Assembly (NCBI GenBank): GCA_009739215.1
Contig: VSJF01000002.1
Location: forward strand, 2,728,001 to 2,792,000
Reading direction: 5' to 3'
Source of the DNA: Floccularia luteovirens
Taxonomy: Eukaryota > Basidiomycota > Agaricomycetes > Agaricales > Squamanitaceae
Length of the DNA stretch: 64,000 nucleotides
Shown piece by piece: positions 1 to 11,412 of this stretch. How positions within the stretch are numbered: position 1 is the first letter of the stretch; each line of letters starts with the position of its first letter. The notes beneath the pieces are model-generated. The model worked only from the letters and a program-made list of their open reading frames with translations, was not told where the DNA came from and ran no database searches. A program made the translations under genes and the position numbers.

Positions 1-2
1 GT

Positions 3-128
3 CTTCTGACAGACATCGTGGCGGGATGTATATCCTGGAATATTTACAGGCAGAGGAAGGACACTCAATATACTAACAAATGGCGCTGGAGAGTGGGCAC
101 CGCTCCTTCCCCAGCTCAATGGAAGTGA
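3..128 (+). CDS. possible 3' end of a truncated upstream gene
   Basis: An open frame runs from the window edge to a TGA at 126-128 and encodes about 41 residues rich in Arg, Lys and Trp. It could be the last exon of a gene starting outside the window. A consensus donor (GTGAGT at 125) and a possible acceptor near 151 mean the last codons may be spliced differently. I do not recognise the family, and chance openness is possible. Confidence 0.25.
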   Translation, partial: LLTDIVAGCISWNIYRQRKDTQYTNKWRWRVGTAPSPAQWK

Positions 129-362
129 GTGTATCAATTATGTGATTTTAGGAGTCTTCCAACTAACGTCACTCCAGTATTGGACAGCATATATAAAACC
201 CCCTTCATTACACGCACAGGTTGCGTTTATACCTCAAATGTATCTAATTTATTGTACCTGATCCTTATGTACCACTCCTTTATCTGAGCTTGCTTGTACC
301 CTATTAATTTATAGCTCTGTGCCTTTATCGACTACTATATTGTGGGCAAACAAGATTTTTGT

Positions 363-3345
363 TTAATCGTGAACTTGTAAATCAAAATCTGACTCCTCAC
401 TAGCTTCACGCTGGTTTTTTACTACGCTTGACTCTTGTTGAACTTCAGCATTCTTGCCGGTTGACATACTTACATCAGTCTCGTCGGATTTTTCTTTGGT
501 GAGAGACACGTTTTCCCCAGTAAGATTCACCCCAGACGAGAATGACTCGTTGAGAGAGCTAACGGTGGTCACTGCCATATCAAGAACCACTTCTACTCGC
601 TTCCTTAGTGCTTCATTTGGGCTTGTCACCCTCTAGATCGATATCAATGGACACTCCAATGCTCTGAGACGTAGACGAATAAGAACTTACCAAAGACAGA
701 AGGTGTATCTGAGCATCTGCTTCGTCAAAATGCACTAATAGCGACGGCTCATTGACATCTTCTCCCAATTCCGGTTCATGTTCGGATTCATCAGGCATAT
801 GTAGTTCTACTTCACCAAAATGGGCTTCGAGGAACATAGCCAATCGCTGAATTCGTAAGACACTTGACGGTTCTCCGGAGGGTTCAGCATGAGGATGGAC
901 GTGCAAATGTTTGTGAGGTTGTGATGTCACTAGATGTGAAGGGGTCAGTCTCATTACACAAGACCGGATCGAGAAATCTATATTCATACGTTTGACGGAT
1001 GCCGGGCTTTTGTCAATCCCTGTTATCAGAGCTAGTGTAGAATCTGCAATCATGTCATTACTCGAGCTTGAATCCCACTCTAAAGTTAGCTCATGTGCCT
1101 GGGTATGTTTAACATCAACAACGCCCATAACCTGATAAAGATCTGCCTAAGTGCACAGTAGCAAAATTGAATAAATACACATACACGCATCGTAGGAATT
1201 CCTGCTTTATCCAAGCCTTCTTCGACAGCACCATACATACCTTCAAGATGCCAACGAACCAAGCCCCACCCTACTCCAAGTACCACTTTTTGTCTTTGTA
1301 TGACAGTACATGTAGACAGACCAGCAAAGTCGCGAAGGTCTCGGGGATCGAGAAGGGTATAAGAATAATCCTTAGCTACCAACAATCCGGACAGAACGTC
1401 ATTTGTCTGCGGAGGTTTGTCTGCTAAAGTTCCGATTGCCTAACAATTCATTTGGGTTTACGTTTACGATCTAACCAGACATGGGCGGGACATACCTTAG
1501 CTACCCGTTCTCCGCGGAATGACAATTGCAATGTTTCTAGATTTCGAGGGGTGTGGATCTTGACATCCTCGTCCCTTTCTTTGTACCTTGAAGTCATAGC
1601 TGCGCGGAGACGACCCATTGCTGTTTGCTCTCCATGGACCAAAACCTAAAACAATCTTTAATAAGCGAATAAATAATTTCATACACGGTAGAACTTACAA
1701 CATGCTGAGCCTTCACAGCCTCAATGAATTCCGAATTCTGCGAGTAGTCCACATGTGCACTGAACGAAATATAATCCACAGATATTTTTCTTTGAATCGT
1801 ATTGCCCTTCAACGATGTGAATTCTTCAGGTTCATTCATGATATCCTGGGACGAATGTGATGAGCTTAAGGTACCAACCAAAAAATATGTTCAAACAGAG
1901 GGACATCGCATACGACAATTCTCAATGCACTCCAGAAAATAGGAGAAATAATGTCCATTGTATCATTATTTACAGGGAATTTATGTCGTAGATAACAGCA
2001 CTCGAAAAAGAGCCACTTATCACTCACCCGAGCTAGAGTTCCTTCGATGGAGTACCCTGTGATTATCAATCCGTTACGCGAATCCGGCGCCCAATACTCA
2101 AAAAGTTCCCGACTGGTACCGACTTGCATGAAACCAGGGCTAGCAAGAACGACACAAGGAGGACCTTCCGCAACTTTCTTCTCCCAACCTCGAGCCTGGG
2201 GTACATTCGAGATATGTCTAAGGGTAATATGTAGGTATATACTAGTGAAACATCAGCAGTCAATCACTCACTTGAAGACAAAGGGATTATCGCGTTTTGC
2301 AAACCGTGAACGTATGTTAGAATTCATAGTATGGATGTATGTTTGATAGACAGCCATACACTTGCGAGCCAGACTAGATGCATAGTAAATAGGGACGTTG
2401 TGTAAGTCAGGATGCTTTTTCCAGTATTCATCAAGGATGAGAAGTAATTCCTGGGCTCTACCCAACGCGAATGCGGGGAGCAAGACATGGCCACCTCTAC
2501 GAATGATTGAATGAACAAGACTTGTGAACCGGAGTTCCTTTTCTTCCCTCCCTTCCAAGCTTTGTACACCATACGTACTTTCCACAATGAGGACATCTGG
2601 CCGTATTGGAGGAAGTTCCGCTTTGACAAGATGTCGGTCTTCTTCACGAGAGTAGTCGCCGGTATACAGAATCTTTAGACCTGCAATGTCAATGAGATAC
2701 ATACAAGCACCGAGGACATGACCAGCGTGATAGGGAGTAAAAGTTACACCAGGACAGACAGTTATTAACTGATGAGCGGAGATAGCAATAATAGAAGCTA
2801 GAGACATAGACATATCCAATGGCGAAAACAGTGCATCTGAAGATGACGAGCTAATGAAATCTTGAGAACAGAACCCAATCCCAGCGTTATGCCACGAACC
2901 TCATGCGAACATAATCTTGCATCATGAATTTATGTACTGCCTTTGTTGGATGTGTCATGTACACTTTGCCCTTCCCGTCTCGAAAGTTTGTCTAAAAGAG
3001 AAAAATGTCAAGTGTAAACTAGAGGAAGGTAAAACCAAAAAGACCTTCTCAGTTATATATGTCAGCGCAGCAGCATGGTCCAAATGAAAACTGAGTTTTA
3101 AGATGAGAACCTGTTCATGGATGCATAATACGTCGGGGTAATACTCACTGTGTTACAAGAATAGCATCCACAGTACTCCAATCCAATTCATCAATAAAAG
3201 GAAGAGAAGCCATCCCACTGTACGCTGGGTGAACACCAGCATCACATACTATTGTTCTACCACGATACTGCAATACACAACAGGATCTACCGACTTCCTG
3301 ACCCGCACCAAGCAAAGTTACACTCAAAGTTGGTGTATCGGCCAT
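363..3345 (-). CDS. YSH1: YSH1/CPSF73 mRNA 3'-end-processing endonuclease, with a C-terminal frameshift
   Basis: This is the zinc-dependent endonuclease of the cleavage and polyadenylation factor, which cuts pre-mRNA before poly(A) addition in the nucleus. The start at 3345 gives [21 protein letters not shown]. Splicing an intron near 3157-3093 creates the metallo-beta-lactamase motif HFHLDH. Further motifs are [25 protein letters not shown], the beta-CASP segment [11 protein letters not shown], a conserved [17 protein letters not shown] and the late histidine in SFSAHVDYS. The 3' exons (1128-613) carry the C-terminal domain. The frame ends at TGA 613-615, but removing one G of the GGG run at 629-631 would continue into a second open frame (629-363) that resembles the expected family tail ([19 protein letters not shown]). 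It is divergent from the small gene at 3661. Identity is certain; the 3' end is not. Confidence 0.93.
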
Positions 3346-3660
3346 GATAGTACAAATTATGGAATGTTCGCGTCGTCCGGCGAAGGTAAGCCTTTTTTAT
3401 ATGCTTTTCGAGAGTCAAATATTCGTCGTAAAGTCGTACGCCGCGTGAATGAGCCAGTAGAGCGCTGAGTGCAGCCTTGGGAAGCGCGCCGCCAGAAATT
3501 TTGGAACATTGCGTACGTAAGCAGTTTCACCCAAAATGGCTTTCGCTTAATAAAAAACGTCTGACCCAGTCTAAGGACACAAATTTCAAAACTTTGAGCA
3601 CCTGGGAAGTCTGAAATAATAGACCAGAAGCAACTACGAAGTCATCGCATTTCTTTACAT
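3346..3660. promoter_or_regulatory. shared divergent promoter interval
   Basis: This spacer lies between the YSH1 start codon (minus strand) and the ATG at 3661 (plus strand). It has no coding potential I can support and presumably carries both promoters and 5' UTRs. I see no clear TATA box. Confidence 0.4.
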
Positions 3661-4014
3661 ATGCCATCTAGAAAATTGCACAAGACTGCTAAATCTACAG
3701 CCAAGGCATCATTTCAAGCCCACAGAAAGAAAAGCAGCGTCAAAGCCAGGAATGACAATTTAAGAGAATCGCTTGACAGTCAAACCGAAGCAGTCCTATA
3801 CAAAGTGCGATTAAACTTGACGACTATATTATTCTTTCAAAGTAACAAACTGATCTGACCAATATCTACATCACAGGTTACCAGAGAATTGAAAAACAAA
3901 TCTTCTCCGATACTAGCATTCAGCGCCAGCGCCAATCACAGTCCCAATTCAACGGCAGAGTCTCTGAATACATCATCAATTCAAAATATCACCCATTCCC
4001 TTGCAAATATGTGA
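3661..4014 (+). CDS. small basic hypothetical protein, two exons
   Basis: The ATG at 3661 opens a Lys/Arg/Ser-rich frame (MPSRKLHKTAKSTAKASFQ). Exon 1 ends after codon 48, and an intron (GTGCGA at 3805 to ACAG at 3876) joins in phase 0 to an exon ending at TGA 4012-4014. The protein is about 93 residues, very basic in its first 40 residues and Ser/Asn-rich after that, with no signal peptide or membrane segment. The basic N-terminus would suit a nuclear or nucleolar protein, but that is inference. I do not recognise a family. Without the intron the frame stops at 3858. Confidence 0.5.
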
Positions 4015-4779
4015 TATGTGATACACTTCCGGCATGCATAACTGGAAACGTCATATCATGATACCCACTAAAACAATTACCTACTCTTTGTTTTTCAAAC
4101 ATTCACCCTTGATTTCTTGGGTCTGCGCAGCGGGTCTTATCAATCTGCCTTGTGAAGACTAGCTTGATAGCATCTAGGGACATCTGGAAACCCGTGGCAC
4201 ACTATCATGGAACAACAATTGTAGTATCATACAATATGGAACAAATACTTGGATCTGGGTCATATTCATGATATCAATAAAGTGTTTTACCTCTTTGCTA
4301 TAGAAACGTATTGTTATAGAAACATATTACTGTAGAAACAAGTTTTATCTATCACTAGATTCTAGATTCTATATACAATAGAGTAATCTATGCAACGTAC
4401 TGTATGGCTATGGTATCCCATGATCCATCCGTTCGCGGATTTTCACATGCAGTAACCACCAAAAAACCCAAATTTCATTCTATTCAGACAAAACTGTAAA
4501 CTACATACATAAAATCTGCCACGATTTATAAGAACGGAGATTTCAACATACAAGCTACATGAGAACAGCTACTGCAAACACGAAAACAAAAGATTTTTTT
4601 AATTTTGAAGAAACTGAAATGAAAATCCTATTTTTTTCCAACAGAGAACTCTCGATGTCCGAAAGATTAAAAGGTTATGGGAACAAGAGGGGCACATTTA
4701 AAAAGAAGAACGTAAGAGCATAATAAAAAGATTATAATCTCCAGAAATCCATATTTTCTCCCAACAGTTTGTACAGTTC
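4015..4779. other. intergenic, AT-rich, no gene seen
   Basis: This is the tail-to-tail spacer between the small gene at 3661 and the gene at 4780-8592. It contains a short imperfect repeat around 4302-4340 (units like TAGAAACgTATTgTTA) and an AGATTCTAGATTCTAT stretch near 4358. No open frame or RNA gene is supported. Confidence 0.6.
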
Positions 4780-7700
4780 TCAATTCATATCCTCCCAAGT
4801 CGGTCGTGGTGCCCCAATCGACAATTTTCCTAAGTGTTTCCGTTGTCGCAAATTCTTAACCTCCGTATTGATCAAATCCCGAAGACGTTCGAGATCAAGA
4901 CTGCGTTCAGCACGTGATCCCATAAGGATATTTCGCCAAATGCCCGCAGCAGCGACGGAGTTGTCAATGGGTAGTTGCATGGGCCGATGTAGTCGTACCA
5001 TCTTTTGCACAATGCGGTCTGGGTTCGGATACATTGCGTTTGGCCAAGCTACACGAATTGCAAACCACCATCCGAGAGGCTAAGATATATTCCTGTCAAT
5101 AATCAATGGAAGGAAATGAAAAAAAGAGTTACGCACTCGACCATCCGGGAGAGTTCGTTCAGGATACGAATCATATGTAGTCAACCCTCCATCAGGTAGC
5201 GAAAACCTGCAGATATCAATCGATCAATAAAAAATAAAAAAACCCGAGTAGTTCTAAACACACCTGTGCACAACCCAATGGTTGGGGTCCGACCTATGTT
5301 TCGCCAGCACAACTAACAATCGAGGCATACCATCCAACCCAAACGGAGCCCACAAATCCTTCAACATCCCACTGGCATCTCCATGTCTTCCATTGAAAAC
5401 CGCGTTACTAATTGCATCTGCCATATTCGGGGGGACGAATAGACGATCCACCATTCCTTGTGGGCTATCTGTCAATCGTGCCCTCACATATCGTTTATAC
5501 GTCTGCGTCGACCAAATGCTTAACGCCACCTCATCAACTTGGTGTCCACGTGTTGTACTATTGAGTGCTTGATCCAATTCATGCATCGGCCATATTATCG
5601 CATAGCTTAACAATCGTGCATGAATGCGCTGCCATGGTGGAAGTTGCCCTGTTACCACGTCTCCGTTGCCACTATACTCTGCTGCGTGCCAGGGACCCTG
5701 CGGAGTTACAGCCATTTCAGCACGGTTCACCCCTTCACCTGGTAAAGCAGGTAATGGCGGTGACGACGATCTATCCTGGTCATCGAACCCTTCGGCGTTT
5801 GTATCAGGTATCGTCGGTAAACCAGACTCTGCCTGTGGTCCCCCGTTTGTAGTACCATATTCTTCCGTACCACCTGGAGCAACCTCCCACGTCCGGTGCG
5901 AAAGACCCGACTGGCTTGGCTTTTGCCGGAGCTTATACAATTCCTCTTCTAAATATTGCTGTCCAGGGGAGTCATCGCGCTCATCATGTGCGTTTGAGAA
6001 ATAATTACGGTTGGGTATACGATGGTCGTCTTCCGAGTGGCCATGCATTCCCCTTTCACGCGATTCCGTCATATCATCGAAACCATGTTCGTGGCCATTA
6101 TCTTCAACGAGGATATCCCCATGTTGGTACATGGAATCTGCCATGGTACCGGTGGGTTGAGTTTGGATATTTACAGTTTGGGTCATAGGGGTATTGGTAT
6201 ATTCTTCGCCTTCATAAGCGAATCGAGAGCCATTTAAATTAGCGTTGAATGAGTGATCTTTTAAGCCTTCGATCTTCGGGCCGAGACTTTCAATACGTTG
6301 TTGCATGAGTACGAGTTCACGCTTTATGTCTGATGCCCATTTTGGGGGTTCCTGAAGTTTTGCGGTTTAGATCACGGAACCAAACCCTGATCTAAAAACT
6401 AAACTCACCTCGTTGCCATAATCGTTCCGTAGGTGAACACTAGGGTCATGATCGTGATATGACTTTTTATATTGTTTGATGGACTTTCGTAGTATTTTTG
6501 TTAGTCCAAATTTATACCAAAGTCATTTAAAAAAAGCTTACCTCTGTGTCATATTTCATGCCAAGCTTTTTTACTCGTTGCCTAACCGCCTTTCTTAACG
6601 CCTTCCTTACAACTTCATGTTGACTTGCATCACTCTCCTGGTGAAGCAAAACGCACAACTCCATGTCATGGAAATGATTTGCAACGTCCGGTTCTAGAGA
6701 TGCTGCGTAGTACGAAGTACGTGGAGTCCTTCCAGCCAAGGCATCTCTCACAATCCTAGCTTCTTCAGGATCCAAAAGATCATGCTCAGGGGATTGTGGA
6801 CGAGTAGGGGTTGGGGTAGCATCTAGGTCTTTAGCACCTTTACTCCCACGAGAATGATTGGAATGGTTGGATGGCGAGTTCGAAGGCTGTTTAGCAACCG
6901 AGGAAAAATGCGACGACACAGACTTTCCATTAGTTTGAAGGAGATTTTCCCGTTGATTAGACATTGCAGACACAGTTTTTGATTTAACAATTGAAGGTTC
7001 CTTTTCGTCTTCTTCCGGAATCACCAATGCACGACCTCTCGTGGCAGCATATAAGAGATCTTCCGTTGTCGGAGCGTGCCGATATGGTGAGAATGGACGA
7101 CTTTGATGTCCGCCAGATAGCACTGAGCCAGGTGGAGGGGAACGACCTGCCAAAATTGCTTCATTAGAATCCAGAATCACACAATTCAAAAACCACTATC
7201 GCGGTTTGAGTTTTTACGTACTGTTGCCATTATATGCTGCTGGTTTCGGAGAAGCATTATAAACTTTCATCTGCGAAGGGGAATCGGATGGAGATATAGA
7301 CGCAGCCTTAGATCGTGCACGTGACATAGGTACAGGTGATGAAGGACTTTCCCAATCCCCTAGTCTGCTCTCAGGTAAAGGAGGATATGCAGTGCCTTTA
7401 TCAGTAGGAGCCTTTGCTGTTACTTTAGATCTGCTTGAGAGTGGTGATAATGGGCGCTGATCTTCCCCTCTAGTAGCTATTCTACTTTGAGTTCGAGAAG
7501 GGGCTTTGGGAGACTTCATTTTAAGAGTCGATCAGCGAGATTAAGTAGCCGAGGAGTCATAAAACTTACACTAGGAACTTCTCTATTACTCATGGGTGGA
7601 GATCTGATTTGTAGGTGAGAAAGAGCGTCACCGTTCATGTTCATCGAAGGTGCTCTGGGGGACGCGAACTCGGAAGGAGGTAATGGGATTCTAGCTGGCT

Positions 7701-8592
7701 GACCCGGTGTCATGGCAGCTGGATATGCTGCTTGTCCACCTTGTGTCAGGCGAATTCCATTCATGTCACTCTCCCAAGTGGTGTCGTTCCCTTCTTGCTT
7801 CCCCATGAGCTGCGCCCAATTTGGCTATTAAAAATGGTAAAAAGGAAAGGTTAGAAAACTGATACTTTAGCCAGTCAATGATCAAACACACATTCCAAGA
7901 GCTATGAGCATAAGGGTTTCCTGATGCTCGAGGTTGGTCTTCCATAGGCAAAGGACCCAAGTTTCCAAAAGAAGGTCCAGAGTCATATGATTCATATTTT
8001 GGACCTGGAGGATCATGAGGACCTGGCTCATGCTAATTGAAGAGGTCAAAATATGTACGAGTTAGTACAAAAGCTATTGAAGAACGTACAATAGGCAATG
8101 GTTCCCCAATATCCGATCTAACACCATCTTGAACGTTGGAATGCGCGTCCTCTCCATCGATGTCGTCATAATGATGATTGGGGTCAAGTCCGTTTCCGTT
8201 CAGGTATTTCACAGGTGAACCAGGAGTACCTGGAAGAATTTCGCTGCGTTTGCTCCTGGGCGCAGGGGAGTATATAGGTGAACGCGTGCTCATTCGCGGT
8301 GAGCCGGCTTTACTCCTGTACTCATGGGACTCGATTATTGAGCGGGGAGGGGTGTTGTCGGGTACATCGCCTTCTCTATTCATGGTTTCGAGGTAGCTAA
8401 GAACTGGACAGTTGAAATTGAGTGGATGGGACATGTACAAAGATATCAAGAAAACTACCTTTCTCATTTGCACCTGGAATATAATCATTAGCGTTTGGCA
8501 GGTGGAAAGGAGAGAAGGGAAGAGAGCGGACCTGGAGTGACAGAGCGCATTAGGATTGGTTTGAGAACTTCGCCAGGTTCTACAGCAGACAT
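4780..8592 (-). CDS. conserved fungal protein: disordered N-terminus plus Ulp1-like C-terminal domain lacking the catalytic Cys
   Basis: The start at 8592 (MSAVEPGEVLKPILMRSVTP) is chosen because two short introns then join cleanly into the frame containing MNREGDVPDN at 8384. The next several hundred residues are Pro/Ser/Arg-rich and probably disordered. The C-terminal 250 residues are ordered. Spliced, they read DPNHWVVHRFSLPDGGLTTYD, then GRPLGWWFAIRVAWPNAM, then RPMQLPIDNSVAAAGIWRN. The spacing of HW, YDS and a Gln before D-N-S resembles the His-Asp-Gln-Cys layout of Ulp1/C48 SUMO proteases, but the D-C-G position is D-N-S. I know this C-terminal block as a conserved uncharacterised domain of Agaricomycetes. 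The Ulp1 relationship is inference from motif spacing. The gene ends at 4780. Confidence 0.8.
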
Positions 8593-9156
8593 GATGAACG
8601 AGTTTGGAGATAAAGGTAGCGCTGAGGGAAGTGATATTTAAAGAAAAGGAGCAGAGTTGGTATTGATTGACGCTATCGTATATAATGTCCAAAAAGAAAA
8701 GTGAGAACGAAGAAAGAAAGAAAAGCAAATGGTATGTTGAGATATCGCAGGGAATTGGATTGAAGATATAAAGCACAGCAGAAGCGTACGGACGGAGACA
8801 AGTTACAGCTAACTTGTTGTAACCGAACACAACAATTCATTCAATTCAAACCATGTCCAAATAACATCAAATACAGTATTTGGTCTTCCGGGTTTTTCAT
8901 TCAACAATTTTGGTACAATATGCATATGTAATTGTACTCTATTCTTTTTTTTTCGTGCCAACTAATGAGACATTCTATACAACGTTTCGTCACACCTGAA
9001 ACATTTTGCGGGGAAAAAAAGTAATTTTATAAAATTGTCATCCTTCAGTCCATCCAAATAAATCTACCCAACATTATTATTGTTTGCTAAATACAAAGTA
9101 GTAGACCAGCGTTCATATGTCATGCAATTGAAAACATCAACAGGTGCCCCTTTGTT
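8593..9156. other. intergenic: 5' flank of the gene at 4780-8592 and 3' flank of the aspartic protease gene
   Basis: Both neighbours are on the minus strand, so this holds the promoter of the downstream gene and the 3' UTR of the protease gene. It includes a T-rich tract near 8943. No gene is seen. Confidence 0.5.
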
Positions 9157-11412
9157 TTAGAGGAACATTGCGAGAGCGATAAACATGGTTCCCATCAGGG
9201 CGAATGGTGCACCATGTGACAAGGCGCCACCTACAGAAATGGTTAAAGACCGATGTGAATGATAGACTTGAAAGAAGACGTACTATTTGTTCCTGAGCCA
9301 GAGCCAGACCCTGAGCTTGAGCTGGAACTTGACGGAGGAGAGGCTGAATTTGAGCCAGATCCTATAATATTTCCAGTGGCCGAAGTCGGAACAATGGGTG
9401 GGAATGAAGGTGAAGATGAGGATAACGATGAAGGTAAAGATGAAGAGGGTAGAGACGCTGATGAGGCTCCGCCACTTGAAGATGCTGATGGAGGGGACGT
9501 ACCTGATCCCCCCGCAGCAGAAGACAGAGCCGCAAATCCTACAGATGGTGGAGTAGCACGATATACGGAGTACACATTTTTCTGAAAATTGAAGATGTTA
9601 CCAAAAGCACACAACTCCAGAATACAAACGGGGTTTACCAAAAATACGTCTCCGGCAACCCAGCTAGGGTTTCCGCTTCCAGCCTGGATGTTGGTACTGG
9701 CGCCGAGATCGAAAATTGCACCGATACAGAGAGAGCTTCCTGGGTTGAGAGGTCCAGCATTCATATCTGTAGGGTTGATAGGCCATGCCTTTCCACCGAA
9801 TGATAACGAAACAGCAACCTGTGTCTTGCATGCTATAGGGTAACGGACGTTTCAGCACAAGCTCCGAGATTGGTGGACAGAAATCCTTACGGTAAGAGAA
9901 GAAACCTTGCATATCCGGGATAGGAGCGGAGCCATCAACTGCATCCCAAATAGCCGTTACATCGGCTGTGTTGCCACCGATAAGAGTTGTGCCAGTATCA
10001 ATAGCAGTCAATGCATTGTCGCCTGTCTGGATTTGGATTTGTTTCCCTTGTACGGTAACAGCTGTTGTTAAGGTTTAAAAAAAAGTAAAATATCGTAAAT
10101 GAACCTTGTACTAACCGGTCAAAGCCAGCAACCAGAATGTTCCTTGGGACGAGGTAGGGATATTGGTGAATTCAATGTCACCAGTGAACAGAGAAGAATT
10201 TGTGCCTCCGAGTGTAAAAACACCCCCAAAATCCTCCTGTTTGGCGTTGGGATCGTCTTTTAGTCGGTTAATCCAGAAAGCCATCTCAGGGGAGCTGAGC
10301 TGTCCACTATTCTGGAGAGCAAGCCACACAGGGGTTGCTTTCGACGATGCAATACCAGTGAAAGCGAGACCCATAATTCCCGCATTAGTGCCAGTAAGAA
10401 GATCCTGTGAAACTCGGTCTACGAGCACTGAAAAAATGAAAAGTTGTTATGACCAGGTAAGGATTCATAACAAATACTGTTTACCAAATCCCTGCTGTTT
10501 CATTGAGAAACCAGCAAAACCAACAGTTTCCTGTGAGAGAGTGCCGGCAACTTTACCAGAACCATATGTAATTTGAATTTGTCCGTCTAAGGTTTGGTCC
10601 ATGTTGAGTGTGGATGATGCACTGGTGTCAAATACTGGAGTTCCAGTAGGGCAAGACACGCAGCTGTCTGCAGCCACCCAAAGGTCTGAAGACCCGGTAT
10701 CCAAAACGACATTGAATGACTGCGGTCTGTGAGAGAATATTCTGAATTAGTACAAGTTCAAATAAAAACCTTGATAGAGTAGCCCTTGGAACCCGAGGAC
10801 AATTGGGCAGAAGCAAAAATATCGGGATATCAGAAGTAAACCAGAGAAGAAAGGTACCAATGCAATAACTCTGGACTAGGACTTGGCCCTCGGCATTGCA
10901 TTGCTTTCACCCTCACCCTCACAACATTGCGAGAAGAATGAAGCAGAAGCTCATCACGTGTTATAAAAATTACGTGAGGGCCCACAATGGGGTCCTGAAT
11001 CGGAAGGACAAGAACAGCATTGAATAGTATGAGAGGGGGGGATGTCTCTCTTTACGACTGCGGCCGCACGACTCAAAGACATTTTGATACTCACGGTGTG
11101 CCGAGTGTAACTGTACCCAAGTAGCTAGAGTCAGATTGCTGTAGCGTCGGCTGTTAGAAAGCGAATAAGCTATGAAAAATGTATCCAACCCACCTGATTG
11201 ATTAGTGACAAGGACCCAGTAGATGCTCTCCTGCCTACGCCCCTAGGAGACACTGGCTTGGTGAAACCATATTTTGCGCGGATGTGGTCAGCAACATCAT
11301 TCAAGTTTCTAGGCTGAGCAGCACGACGAGTAATGGGGACATGAATGGGGTCAGCTAGGACATAAAAGGAGGGAAAAGTGAGGAAGAAGAAGATGTGTGA
11401 TAGAGGCAACAT
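9157..11412 (-). CDS. secreted pepsin-like aspartic protease (A1 family), probably GPI-anchored
   Basis: This is an acid endopeptidase of the pepsin family. The start at 11412 encodes a hydrophobic signal peptide (MLPLSHIFFFLTFPSFYVLA) and a propeptide. Splicing of the first three exons gives VTLGTPPQSFNVVLDTGSSD, placing the first catalytic Asp; the flap sequence ITYGSGKVAGTLSQETVGF follows. The second catalytic motif is in TAIDTGTTLIGG near 9990. The C-terminus is a Ser/Gly-rich linker (about 9290-9500 on the plus coordinates), and after a last intron it ends in a short hydrophobic tail (FALMGTMFIALAMFL) without charged residues, as in GPI-anchored proteins. The stop is at 9157. Cell-surface location is inferred from signal plus tail. 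The family call is firm. Confidence 0.93.

Noticed and set aside
9259..9585. Plus-strand acidic frame rich in Glu, Asp and Pro
   Set aside because: It is the complement of the Ser/Gly linker of the aspartic protease and has no independent support.
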